In this document: piece by piece, positions 12,601 to 23,959 of the stretch
Layout of the letters: each line of letters begins with the position of its first letter
How positions within the stretch are numbered: the first letter of the stretch is position 1
Source: Haemonchus contortus
Taxonomy: Eukaryota > Nematoda > Chromadorea > Rhabditida > Trichostrongylidae
Length of the DNA: 64,000 nucleotides
Reading direction: 5' to 3'
Assembly: GCA_000469685.2 (NCBI GenBank)
Contig: LS997564.1
Span: 31,816,843 to 31,880,842, forward strand
The notes under the pieces: model-generated
The model's input: the letters and a program-made list of their open reading frames with translations, nothing else
Databases searched by the model: none
What the model was told of the DNA's origin: nothing
Program-made: the position numbers and the translations under genes

Positions 12601-15600
12601 GAAAACCCTAGACCAATATAGTATGCAACTAATCCTACCGTGACTATCTTCGTATACCTTTTCCGTAGGAACGATCTTCCAACCTTCGTCAGTGAGAAAC
12701 TGGCAAAGGGTGGGAATTCAGTCTGCAATTCACCTTGTTCTGTGTAAGAGGGTGGACTCTGTTGGTGGGATTTGTTTGAAAAATCCACAGTACTTAATAG
12801 GTACATACCTACACATTTTCCTGCCTTTATTCTTGAAGGCACAGTTCACGATAATTTTGAGGTAGCTGTCTTTATTCAAAAAAAGGAAGTATAGGTTGAG
12901 AAAAGCGAAAGGTAGCGAAAAAAGCGAGAGATCCCGCCTTTTTTGGGAAAAATATGGCTCCTTAAAAGAGGGGGGAATAGAGGTTGGACGAGGTACTATG
13001 ACGAAAATAACATGGAAGGGGTATCCGGACGAGATTTTTGTTGCTGTAATTGCGCAAAGAGCTGACTACAACAAACTAAAATTGTACAGAATCACCTTGC
13101 ACTATCACTATGGGTCATGGCACGTTGTTTGATCTCCCCACATTGGCTTCCTTGCGATTGATGCAGTCTCTGCAATGCCTTTGAAACTCGTCCACGCATA
13201 CACACGGGAAAATCTATGAGCCTCTATGACGCCCTATCTAGACCGTTTTCCAACCTGAAAGCGTCAGATATGGTATACTAGGAGGCCTCTAATTCATCCT
13301 ATGGGGAAATCACATGAATCGTTTTTATCACGAGTTGTGTCTTTGATGCTCTTTTCTCCAAATTTCTTGATCGTGTTTCCAAAGACGCTAAATGACCCAT
13401 TGCTAAACATAGATGGAACTAGGGATGTGAAGGAAATGGATGTAGGGATTGGCTTGCTGTATTTGCTGATCATTTTGCATCTCGCAGATCCCGGATTATG
13501 GTTATGGTTTCTTGACATTGACAGCTACTGCTAAGTATGAGATTACAGTGAGTGAAGGAAAATAACGTTCATTCTTCAAGAAAGCACTGCATCTTCGCAT
13601 AAGCAGCATAAGACCTTGGAGTACGAAATGTAATGGTTTTTCCGTAATGTTCATATTTAGCGGATCATTCATCGGCAGATATTCGAAACTGTACCTCACA
13701 GCTCATATAACATCAGCATGTGTATTCGCAATTTCCTTCAACGTGCTGGTACTGTTCTGCATCAAATCGGAGGAGTACGTTTCATTACTACATACTAATG
13801 TGTGAAATTGACAACATTCCACCACTGTATTAGTGGTACACCTAAAGTGTGGAAACCGATTGCTAGCTGAACCAGCTCCCACTAAAAGAATAGTATAGAA
13901 GTTTGGGGGGACTTCTCAATAATTTATACATCCCAGACTGCAGCAAATAGAAGTTTTTTACAGGATGCACCGTAAACATAGTAAAAAAGGAGTGTGGTGG
14001 TCTGTATAAGTTACTATGTAGGCTTCTCATTAACTAAACGAGCAGACGGTCATCTGATATAACACATACAACACACATATAACATGTTTCTTGTATTGAC
14101 TGTAGCTTGAAGACACTCGATAAGCGCATTTCCGTGAAGTTTTTCAGTCCGTGTCAACTGTGCTGTCTTTGGAAGCGCAGAATTCAGTATACACTATGCT
14201 CATTGATCTATTGGATTCTAAAGGGAGACTCATAGGATAATCGAAAGCAGGAATAAAATCAAGAACACTGGACTTAATGCTTGAAATGTTTTTGTGCTGT
14301 GCGAGGTTGTTAGGTGGAACAATTTGTTTAATCAACGGCCTAACCTTTCGACGCCATCGTCTTCCTTAGAGGCTTGAATACAACTCGAAATGATTTGCAC
14401 AGTATCAAAAAACGTAATATCTTCCCTAACAAATCCGACGATGAATTTAAAACCCATAGTCTCCAACCTCTCTCCTGCTTTAACCTCGGCATAGTTGTTT
14501 ATGATTAAAATGTTCTTGTGCCGTGCGAGGTTTTAGTAAGAGTCTCGCAAAGCGCAAGAATATTTTAATCAGTGAAACCTATAATTTGCAGCATGACTCA
14601 CCAGGATTCCGTCGCTCAAGCGGACTAAATCCGCTGTCGCAGCAGGCGACTGCCACTAGCGAATGAGACTTCTTGCTGCCTCCCTTTGGTTCCCTTATAC
14701 TTGTGATGAGGAAAACCACTTATGAAGCTCATGCTCGATCAGCTCGGAAGACTTAATTGCGGATATCTTCTGTAGCTCATTCACCTTTACCTCTTTTCAA
14801 ATTCCGTTTATTTTCCAACATGTTTCTTTTGCATCTTTTGACGCGAAGGCGAACCCTTGTTCATTTTGGCAAAACTTCTGAATATTTTGGAATATTCTTA
14901 AGTATTATGCACTACCTAAGCAAGTCCCTTTTGCAACAACGGCCGAAATACATTCAAAGTCTTTATCATACTTAATAAAGTGTTTGTTCAGAAACATTTC
15001 CGGTGATAAGAACCTGGTGATAGGGAACCAAAACGAAAATAGTCACCACCCACTTTTTCCGAAGCTAGTATTTTCAGAGGGTGTTGTGTTAATTTTATTT
15101 CATTATTCGGTCAGATTCGATTGCAGGAACATCATTGTATGCACTTTGACATCTGCTATGCAAGGTCTAAGCTACGAACTATTCATCAAAGGAAGTCTTG
15201 CAGTTTCTGTGCTAGTTATCGTGTGTTACGCCCAATTTTTATTCTTTCTTGGACAGATTCGTATGAGTAAGTACCTTTGCTCTCTAGCAATCATGCGAAT
15301 CTGTATATCTAAAGCAAAAACAACAATCATGACTTCACCCTAGGATCTTACAGTCTTCTGGGAGGAAAATCAACCTCTTCATTCAAAACACAAAACAGTT
15401 TTTTTGTTTCTGATAGGCCGTAACGGCGAATGAATAGTTCCTACAGCATGACTGACCAGCCATAGAAACATCTTGGATGTCAGCAATGACCTGATACTTG
15501 AAAACTACTTTTGAGACTCATTGTTGCTTCAAAGAGACTAACCCTTTGACGACAATGCCGATTTCGACGTGTCGCGCCCAAGGAACCACGCCCCCTCCCT

Positions 15601-18525
15601 TTCGTGCGCGACTGGCACCCATCGGTGGGTGCCATGGTCCCAGAAGAAACTCCTTTCTTTGGCTTAATGAACTCAGCAATATTCTCGCTTAATAGAAGCA
15701 CCAGATCTTATTTTTCTTATATTAAACTCAGGCTTTGAATTGCACTTCGGGTTTGGAAGCAATGTAGGTTAGAACTTTGGTAGCAGTGCAAGCAGTAGGA
15801 TTTCGTATAACATCCGAGGAACTTGGATATGAAGAGATAGACCGTGCGGTCACATAATCGCAAATCAGGTACTCTGAGTACTGCCTCCAACACTTCCAGG
15901 ACACACACAACTCTTGCCAAATTATCACAACCTTTTCAGTACTACTCCATTGACTATTTATGTTTGCAATAAATGAGCTCCACTCCTATAAAACATTAGC
16001 GTGAACCATGTTGAATATCAATACCATGGGGTACGTGGTACGCGCTAACTCTATGTGTGAAGAAATTGTGCACTCACACGGCACTGGCGAAACCCACCCC
16101 TCATCGCGAAGAAACTTTCCGTTTGCTGCCAAGCCGTTTATAGGACTCTCAAGAGGTACTATGAGACTGGTACGACTGCGCACCATTCTCTATCTGAAAG
16201 ACCATGCAAAGCAACGACTCCTGCGAACCGAAGAGCCGTCAAGAAGCATCGACAGGAATTCTCGTCGCGGCATACGAAAAATGGCCAAGGAGCTCAAGAC
16301 CTCGCGGCAGTTCATCGAAAGGTTGGTTATTTACGAAATTAGAGAATGCCACGGCTTCACGGAAAAGATGCCGGGCCGTCCTTGCGCGGACCGCTGCCGG
16401 AGAGTACCTGGTGACCTTCTCCGACGAGAAGCTATTCACTGTAGAGACAGCGGCGAATGCCCAAAATAGGCTAGTGATCGCCTCATTCCCTCAAAAGATC
16501 GAATTTATTGAGAACATCGTCTTCGGATCTATCACGGCATCAACTAGAAGAACATCATGGCAGTGATTACCCGTAAACATTGTCAAATTGATCCCTTGTT
16601 GTTCACGAAATCGAGTGGGACGGCAATGTGGTGGGACTGCAAGAGGTTAGTTTCTTGGATGAAGACCTTTTGTTTCCTTGGGAGTCGTTGCAACTGGGAT
16701 ACCGATTTTGCGCGCGCGGTCGGCTAGGCCACAGATCACAAGCTCCGAAACTGCTTTCAGGCCCCTGACGAGGACAATCTGTTCAAAACGTCGACCACTA
16801 AAGTGATTTCTACTATAGCAAACCTGTACGGCAGAGCAGGGTGAATATTATGCAACATGCCCAGGATTCAGGAAGACCAAACGAGGAAGTCAGCAGAGCA
16901 TTAGTTGACGTCTAACGTCAACCGATCTCAGTGAAGGAGCTTTCCCACCGCACCTCCCATGTTTTTTGAAGGCATGATCGCCCTGTGATTGGAAAGAGTC
17001 AAATAAAGTTCATACTACGACGAAAAAGAGAATTTATGATTTCCAGTCAATGACTTCGTAAAATGTTGGTGATGGGGGGTGATAGGCGCATTTCCATTAG
17101 GATTTCATAACGCCGCTTTCACGTGGCTGTTTCACTCCTCATCGTGTCTACGTGGCTTTTTGCAGGCTGACACGCAAATTAAGCGTTTTATATCCATATT
17201 TATTTATTTATATTGCAGGCGTCGCTAACTTTGCTTTCAATCTGCTACCGTAAAGAACACCTTCCTCATCGTGTCTACGTGGCTTTTTGCAGGCTGACAC
17301 GCAAATTAAGCGTTTTATATCCATATTTATTTATTTATATTGCAGGCGTCGCTAACTTTGCTTTCAATCTGCTACCGTAAAGAACACCTTCCTCATCGTG
17401 TCTACGTGGCTTTTTGCAGGCTGACACGCAAATTAAGCGTTTTATATCCATATTTATTTATTTATATTGCAGGCGTCGCTAACTTTGCTTTCAATCTGCT
17501 ACCGTAAAGAACACCTTCCCTTTAGGTATATGGATATTGCTGCCTTGCAGTCAAATAGTGTTGAATAGTTTGAAATATGCTTTTGTTGAACATATCGAAA
17601 CTCCGCGCAATTTGGTCTACTACTAATAAAAAAGCTACGCCCGAAAAAGCGCAAAAGCGTTTGGCCGAAGATTTTCGAGAGCTGCTGTATATATGTAGAT
17701 TTGAGGAGTTGGGTTGTGGAATGATAAATTGCTCTTTGAAGATCTTTCTCCTCTCAGGTAACGAAGCTACGAAGAGCATCTATCGATCGTTGTTCATAAT
17801 AAGCTTGACGGTTATATGCGGTACCTTCCTGTCACCTCTACTGGTATTTATTAAAGAGGTGCTTCGCCTGAATATCGATGATTTTCTCTTCAACGCACTC
17901 GCCGGTGCCTTCAGGAATATCTCTTTTTCGATCAATTTTTTCGTCTACTATATTACCAGGACAGTTGAACCTGACAACCTCTGTTTATAAGATATATGAA
18001 AAACTTTCCCGCCTCCCTCCTGCCCCATGCACCTGAACATCATATTACTAATTATTAGGTAGATTCTATGAAGCGAACCATAAGTGCTTTTCAATCCTGG
18101 GAGTATTACTCGACCAGTAACTAATTTTTCAGCTAATTCCTTCTTAGAGGCAGCTATTGATCTGAGCGTTTAGAGTTTGAGCATAAACTTACTGTAATTT
18201 CCATATGACTTCTGTAGGTCGCCGCATAATAGCCGCTCAAACGCACCTCTTTCCACTTCGTGAACGTTAGGGAAGTTATCCACTTTTATTTGACATCCCG
18301 ACATTGAGGGCTCTCAATATTCATGTGAAATGCACCCTTCAACAATCAACATTTTTCAGCAAGCTGTATCGAGACGAATTCGACAACTATCTTGGAATCA
18401 GTTATCTGAAGATGGTCATTCATCGCTCCTGTCCCGCTGCTGGGTCTTCCACTGTATCTCCTAGTAGCCTTCCTCTCACACTTAATCGAGTGTCACTGCG
18501 TAGTTCTAAAAGCCAGCACCGTTGA
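9662..18525 (+). CDS. Srsx-class serpentine receptor, copy 1 (last donor lost)
   Basis: Exons: 9662-9765, 9844-9942, 11486-11617, 13661-13774, 15127-15266, 17758-17959, 18360-18525. Joined, these would give 318 residues. The gene encodes a seven-transmembrane chemoreceptor: GN in TM1, LRSPCNILIALLSLADAVQ in TM2, NIAIDRLLSL closing TM3, a Cys in exon 3 paired with one in extracellular loop 2, CYAQFLFFLGQIRM in TM5, and NFFVYY ending TM7. These match the Pfam Srsx pattern (GN, LRSxCNIL, aIDRLl, NFfVYY, YRxxF). All exons are open, but the donor after exon 6 reads ACCAGGACAGTT where the paralogs have ACCAGGTAAGTT. Reading through ends at 17990 after TM7 with ten novel residues, losing the cytoplasmic tail. 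Introns carry two MITEs, a mariner fragment and a 127-bp triplication. Confidence 0.8.
10727..11118. mobile_element. TTAA MITE, copy 3 (degraded)
   Basis: The start AGGCACAGCTCACT and end GGGAACTGTGCCA match the family termini. The right flank is TTAA (11119-11122); the left flank has mutated to TCAA. The body is diverged. It lies in intron 2 of receptor copy 1. Confidence 0.65.
12837..13342. mobile_element. TTAA MITE, copy 4
   Basis: The start AGGCACAGTTCACGATAA is intact and the end CACGAGTTGTGTCT is degraded. TTGA flanks both ends (12833-12836 and 13343-13346), suggesting insertion into a TTGA variant target. The body shares GGTTGGACGAG and CCCTATCTAGACCGTTTTCC with the other copies. It lies in intron 3 of receptor copy 1. 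Confidence 0.7.
16200..16600 (+). mobile_element. Tc1/mariner transposase fragment
   Basis: Two overlapping frames carry pieces of a Tc1/mariner transposase. MAKELKTSRQFIERLV is the helix-turn-helix part, and FSDEKLFTVETAANAQNR includes the first catalytic Asp. A frameshift near 16380 separates them. I could not find matching terminal repeats, so the limits are approximate. The fragment lies in intron 5 of receptor copy 1. Confidence 0.65.
17136..17516. repeat. Three perfect 127-bp tandem units
   Basis: Units at 17136-17262, 17263-17389 and 17390-17516 read identically. Each contains TTTATTTATTTATATTGCAG, a strong pyrimidine-poor but AG-terminated acceptor-like tract. The array ends about 240 nt before exon 6 of receptor copy 1. 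Identity between units implies a recent duplication, or an assembly artefact. Confidence 0.9.
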
Positions 18526-18724
18526 AATTAAGAAGGAGTTGAGACAATAAATTATTGCATCCCTTTCTAAGAAAATTTTCCACTATCCTGGCTCCTTGCC
18601 TATTCTGAAGAAAATAGAATCTGAAGCGGAACCACAAAAAAGCGTGGTTCCCACTCTTCCTCAACAACGTCAAGGGCAAGGTGTATGTTGTGTTGTACTG
18701 GATAAAGTACAATTACTACCAGTC

Positions 18725-19440
18725 GGATCACCCGACTAATGCCGAGCGCTCCTCCTTTTCGTGTAAAATGACCTGTTGCCTCGTCTCCTCCAAATGTGGA
18801 GGCTCCAGTACAGTTTAACAGGAGGTAAAAATGTTCGGCTAAACACTCGCACGCACATACCCGACAACTTCGTGAACGCCTTACCCATCATGAGCGGAGT
18901 TCTGCTCAACTCATCTGTGTTTAACTTCATTGATTCATTCCCATCTTTTTTTCGACTAGACAGCGCAAACTCACTGAGATCACAATCATTTTACGTACGC
19001 TCCGCCTCTCGTGGACAGAGTCTGGTTGTTCCACCTACCGTAAGTGTTCCCACCTAGTCTTTTGTACCCCTGCCAAATTTGAACGCTCTCATTTTTCGCG
19101 CTTTTCGCGCAAGTCCCGCCCCCCATGGGCGGAGTCTGGTCATGCCACCTGCCATAGCTGCTTCCATCCTGACACCTGTAGTCACACAAAATTTGAACGC
19201 TCGAGTTCGGCGGGGCCAGGAGTTATGATCCTTCGCTTAAACATCTATTTTGCGCAATCCCCGCCCTCTGTGTGCGGAGCCCAGTTTCGCTATTTGCCAT
19301 AAATGCTCCAATCCTGCCAGCTGTACTAACACAAAGTTTGAACGCTCTAGGACCAGTTAGGAAATGAGAAGTTATGACTTTCCGCTCAGGCACACACAAA
19401 TACACCAGCAGACACACTTAGCGCATTATATAAGTAGGGA
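18725..19440 (-). repeat. Dispersed repeat R1, inverted copy with internal subrepeats
   Basis: Reverse complement of the R1 blocks seen at 7680. Within 18985-19350 there are three imperfect units of roughly 120-130 bp, each containing a GCGGAGTCTGGT-like block and AAATTTGAACGCTC. It lies just after receptor copy 1. No gene is apparent in it. Confidence 0.6.
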
Positions 19441-20229
19441 TATTTTGCGATTTCATTACGGTAACGTAAGCACTTTCATTATATTTTTGAACTCTTTGCT
19501 CTAGATTCTTAAGGAACTACTGAATCACCTGCGCATAATTCTTAATGAAATCTTACAAATTCGTCACAACAAGACTTCTTGTTTTACCTTTCTTCCACGA
19601 AACTTCTTGTTGTTTTTCTCTTCCCCGTCTTTGGCATGCCTCTTGTTTGATTGCTGAACAAGATGATGACTCCTGTAAAGTCGTTCTGGCTTTTGGTGGC
19701 TCAATGACTTCCTAAAAGTAATAGAGCTTTAGTATATGTCTGATGGCCTAACCGGATCGAAGGCTTGAAAATCGTATTCATGAAAAGAGGCATAACATTG
19801 ATTTATTCCTGCAGCAAAGCACCTGCATAATACCCAGAATTTTTGCGAAATTTCTAGATGATCGTATCTCTTTTTCTTTTTACAAAACAGGAACTATGCA
19901 GAAACCTCTTCTTTGTAGGTACTTCTAGACATAAATTGTGTGTCTTGCGATTTAAACACTAAGAATAAATCACCTCAGAGTCGTAAGCCATTCACTCCGA
20001 GATTTATCGGTATGAAAGCGAACTAGACAACATGAAGACATCTCGTTGCTGGAGACATCTCGTTTGTCAAGAAATTTTCTCTTCTACATACTTTTGTGAG
20101 TGTGAGCGTTTTCACCTGGATAGATCTCCTTCATTGCGTATGTGACAACCCATATCTGGTAAAAAAAAGGTTGTGCCAGAACGCTACGCTTTTGAGTCCT
20201 GGTTTCGGCATTTTGCTGTTCTGACGCCG
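19441..20229. other. Spacer, nothing recognised
   Basis: No exon motif, terminal repeat or strong repeat relationship was found in this stretch. Confidence 0.4.
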
Positions 20230-20330
20230 AGCAAGTAGGTAATATATAGGCCACATATGCATTGGATACGCCACTACGATTTTGAATGGACGTCGAATGC
20301 GGGGCGCCTCCCTCAGATGGGATCAATCAA
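20230..20330 (+). repeat. SINE-family fragment, copy d
   Basis: Reverse complement of the stretch at about 47225-47275 (GGGGCGCCTCCC, GTCGAATGC, CGCCACTACGATT), so it sits in the opposite orientation to the copies at 47265 and 60285. Only a short part is preserved. Confidence 0.4.
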
Positions 20331-20379
20331 CGGCCAAAGACTTCATCTGTACGGCTCCTGTCGTGCAGTGTCCTTGTAG

Positions 20380-21440
20380 CTAGCACATAACACCAACGAT
20401 CGGAAATATTACTAAGGACTCCATGGTAGCTGCTTCACCGTTACTATTCCTCCCCATGGCACTCACACCCCATGACTGAAATCTCAGTCGAACTCAAAAT
20501 CTCCGTGTGATTTGGAGTCTGAACAGTAGGGATTTTCTGACAAAGTTTCTCAGGAGAGTACTCAATAGAAAAACTCGTTCTACTTAAGTATATACATATT
20601 CACCTAGATAAGCGCAGCTACCGTTTTTTGAGAGGCGAGGGTCAGAAACACTGAGTCCTTCTGTCATACATCCTTGTTTTGAGTTTCATCAAATGCAACT
20701 AAGATGTTCTACTCGCCAGTTTAACAACTCTAAGGTAAATGTTTATTGACACATCTCCAAGTTGGATTTTTCGTCCAACATAGTAGTACATTTTGAATTT
20801 TGAAAGTTTTGAAACTGACCCTCCTGATTTCCAGGAAAAATAGATGCCTGAGAAAGAGGAGAAAGATCCGAAACAAAACTTGAACTCCAAAACTAAAAGA
20901 CGGAATTCCAGCAACATAGGATATCCATTTCAAAGTTATCTTTTGATCTGAAGAAATGAAGTATCTGGTGCGTATTGAGAAAACTAGGTCTTCTAGCATG
21001 TGATATAAAGTTCGGTTCTCAATGTATGAGTATATCAATAGAACCAAGTGCACTCTCGAGGATTGCTACCTACAACTGCTCAATTAGAAGGAAAATGTTT
21101 GCCGATAATATGGAAATTTTGCTTATTATGAACATTACTAACGGTTTTCGATTTTTCGAATAGCAAGAAAATCATGCCGTTCAAATATAACTGGGACTCA
21201 GTTTCCCATGGATTTCCCGTTGTTTTCTGATGACATTCCTACATGTTCCTTTGCTGTAGTTTTGTATGCCTCTCCTTTTAAGTCGACCCCTGCTAATCCA
21301 TTTTTTCTTTACCGTTTCTGCTTTCTGTTTGAGGATGCTCGCAATACGAGTATGATGGACGGAAGCATTGACTTCTCAGAATCTGAGTTGGAGTGAATCG
21401 GGCCTACTCGCGTTGGGGTTACATGTATCGAAATGGATAA
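20380..21440 (+). pseudogene. Decayed 3' end of an astacin gene (copy 2)
   Basis: This block is a paralog of 5478-6640, the last intron and last exon of the intact astacin. The exon equivalent starts at 21334 after GTTTGAG and reads DARNTSMMDGSIDFSESELE, then stops at 21394-21396. Where the intact gene has GATTTGAAACGAGTGAATCG, this copy has GAGTTGGAGTGAATCG, a 4-bp loss that shifts frame. The C-terminal Cys is therefore lost. No upstream astacin exons are visible. It lies about 0.65 kb before receptor copy 2. Confidence 0.75.
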
Positions 21441-21894
21441 CGATCTCAACGCTATCACTACCATCGCTACATTGTCATCTTTCAACTGCTCCATCTCTGA
21501 AGCTGTTACGACTGCCAAGAATTGAGATGATGATCGTCAATACTGGTTTTAAGAATCCGTGCCGGTAATCTGATTCAATTGCATTTGTTATCAACATATC
21601 AGAAGCTGTTTGTATATATTACGCGTTACGTGTTGAATTCTGATGAATGATAAAGTTGCTGTCTATTTGACACTGTAAACCGTGCTGGTAAAGAATTGAT
21701 GAAAAGAATCAGGAATGCCGCTGAGAGATGGTTGTTTTCCGGTCTGGAAGAGGCGAAGGGTTTCTTCAGCAAAAATTATCCTCGAACAGGCACAAGCACT
21801 GGACAATAACCAGTCAGTTATGTACAAAATGTTGCGCCCTCTTCACTGAAAATCATTTTCGATGATTTTATAAATCATAAATCAGTCAGTCGAT

Positions 21895-21931
21895 GCAAAA
21901 AACAACGACAAATCGGTGTTTTCGCGACAGT
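21895..21931 (+). promoter_or_regulatory. Conserved upstream block of receptor copy 2
   Basis: The block AACAACGACAAATCGGTGTT is closely related to the block before copies 1 and 3 and lies about 150 nt before the start codon, closer than in the other copies. An acceptor TTTAG ends at 22066, 13 nt before the ATG. Confidence 0.35.
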
Positions 21932-22079
21932 TGACATACACAGATTCAGGTTGAGTTGAATATGCCATGCCTGAAAAGAAATTTGTAAACAAGACTACAA
22001 GATGAAAAGAGGAATTGCGGCCACCTATTTTTAATATCCTTTCATCATTCCCACAGTTTTGTTTAGATCCTATAGCGGT

Positions 22080-22371
22080 ATGTCTCAAGAAATACCGAAA
22101 ATCTTTCAAATTTACTACGTTGTGGTGCCAGTGATCGGTACGACAGAAAACGTTATCGTAGTCTATGTGACATTACGATCGAAGTAAGAATGAATCTATC
22201 TTCCACTTAAAATTTGATACGACTGCAATTGAGTCTCCTTACTTATCTTGCAGCAAGAACAACTCATTACAGGGATCTGAGAAGTCCATGTAACATCTTG
22301 ACTGCCTTATTGTCACTTAGTGGCGCTGTACAACTGATAAACAACGCAATATGCATGCAGTTCCACTCAAT
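22080..22371 (+). pseudogene. Srsx receptor fragment, copy 2 (exons 1-2 only)
   Basis: Exons 22080-22183 and 22273-22371 are open and correspond to the first 67 residues of the paralogs. Two hallmark residues are altered. The TM1 GN is EN (GTTENVIVVYV), and the TM2 LGDAVQ is LSGAVQ, losing the Asp typical of class A-like receptors. No exons 3-7 follow. Shortly after exon 2 the sequence switches, at about 22480 (GGGTAGATCTTAC), to spacer DNA that elsewhere follows receptor copy 3 (31918). It is a dead, recombination-truncated gene. Confidence 0.88.
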
Positions 22372-22538
22372 GTTGGTCTGAGAAAATAGCGTTTTTTTTA
22401 TGCGTTTCTGAAAACACTCATTTAAGCTAGTTTTTTGTCGGATGATATATAGGAGGTAACAATTTACTATAAATAAGTACGGGTAGATCTTACCATTGCA
22501 AGTGAAAAACTGTATCGATCAATATTAACCACCACTTA

Positions 22539-23415
22539 CCAGGGAGGGGTAGTCTACTTATCTTAGAACTTTGAATTCATATCCAGATAAATCGACAGAG
22601 TTTTGAATGCTGTTTACGAAAATGGAAATTAAAACTGCAAAATGGTTCTCCTTAAAAAGTTATGGGGGACCGAATTTTGCTCGACGGGTAACGGAACTTC
22701 TCCCCTATCGCGGCACTCTCCCTTGCGGCATGCGGCAAATTTCACTGCAATTACCGTACCCCGCCAATCGATAGGACGCGAAATTTTTCCTTGACTGGCT
22801 TGCTTTTTCATTGGATTTTATCGTTTTTTCTTCTGTTTCTTTTTAGTTTTCATGTTTATTAGACTTGTTTAATTAAAATAACTCCTCCTATATAAACGAC
22901 GATCAGAATCGCATTGGAACTGGAGAGAGCGGCCGGCCAATTCAAATGTTTAAAGGACTCCCCACCTCACAAATTGCGCGCTCCAATCTTCCATCGCAAT
23001 CCTGCGATAGGCGGCGGGTGCGGTATGTGCGACGCCGTGTTAAGGGAGAAGTTCCCGGACCCTTGCTCGACAAAAGTATCAATTGGAAATGCGAACTCGT
23101 CGCTTCCATATCAAACGCCCACGTGACCTAGTGGTAGTGGTCTCGCTTCGTGGGCGTAAAATGAGGGGTCCCTCCCCGCCATTGTCCGCCCTTTTGCAAA
23201 GTGTTTTTTCATTTTATCAAAGGCTCTCTAAACGTTTTCTGACATTTCTTTAGACAATTGATACTACTGTCGAGCGAAATTCGGGCCTCCATAACTTTTT
23301 AAGGAGAACCATTTTGCAGTTTCAATTTCCATTTTCGTAAACAGCACTCAGAACTCTACCGATTTGTCTGGGTCTGAATTCAAAGTTCCAAGATAAGTAG
23401 ACTACCCCTCCCTGG
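22539..23415. mobile_element. PIF/Harbinger-like MITE with ~145-bp terminal inverted repeats
   Basis: The left end CCAGGGAGGGGTAGTCTACT and right end AGTAGACTACCCCTCCCTGG are perfect inverses. Similarity of the arms extends inward about 145 bp with scattered mismatches. TTA flanks both ends (22536-22538 and 23416-23418). The paralogous site near 31965 lacks the insert, which confirms a mobile insertion. The 3-bp TTA duplication points to the PIF/Harbinger superfamily. The 877-bp element carries no transposase. Confidence 0.85.
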
Positions 23416-23418
23416 TTA

Positions 23419-23955
23419 GATTTTTCGGCAATGAGGTCTGTTAGAAATTGAGGTTGAATAGGAAAGTGACACAATCTTTTGACATCTCAGTGATGAACTG
23501 CCATCCGATGCTTTTGAGCATGAGTCAGTGCCTACGGATTGTAAACATCGAGAAGATCGAGCAGTAGTGGGCTAGCAGTTGTTTGACAACAAGTATTCCT
23601 TCAGGGGAGCTGCACAGTAACTGGAGTAAAGTTGCTCCGGCGCTTCGGCTTGAATTTTCAGAACAGGATGTTGTTCAGGCTCTCATAAACTGAAAGCTGT
23701 TTCACGAACTAATAAAGAGGAACCAATGGGATAACATAGTTGCCTTCAGTGATGGGTAAGCAAACAAAAATATTGTCAAAAAAGCCATAGTGAAATTAGT
23801 GGACGGTTTCTTAATTGTAACACCTGAAACCCACCACCGATTTTACCACTTGATCGTCTCGAGTACTGAACATGTGAATTGAATACCAAGCACTAAACAA
23901 GACCAGTCAGTTATTTATGAAGTGTTATAATATAATGTTAATTTTTTTGGCTTGA
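23419..23955 (+). repeat. Duplicated intergenic spacer
   Basis: The sequence is shared in parts with 31980-32020, 33340-33545, 35150-35340 and 46555-46930 (blocks GAGCAGTAGTGGGCT, AAAGTTGCTCCGG). It is the spacer belonging to the duplicated unit and contains no recognised gene. Confidence 0.6.
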
Positions 23956-23959
23956 TGGT

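Noticed and set aside
23110..23190. tRNA-like stretch (ACCTAGTGGTAGTGG)
   Set aside because: No acceptor stem or proper B-box; it lies inside the Harbinger-like MITE.
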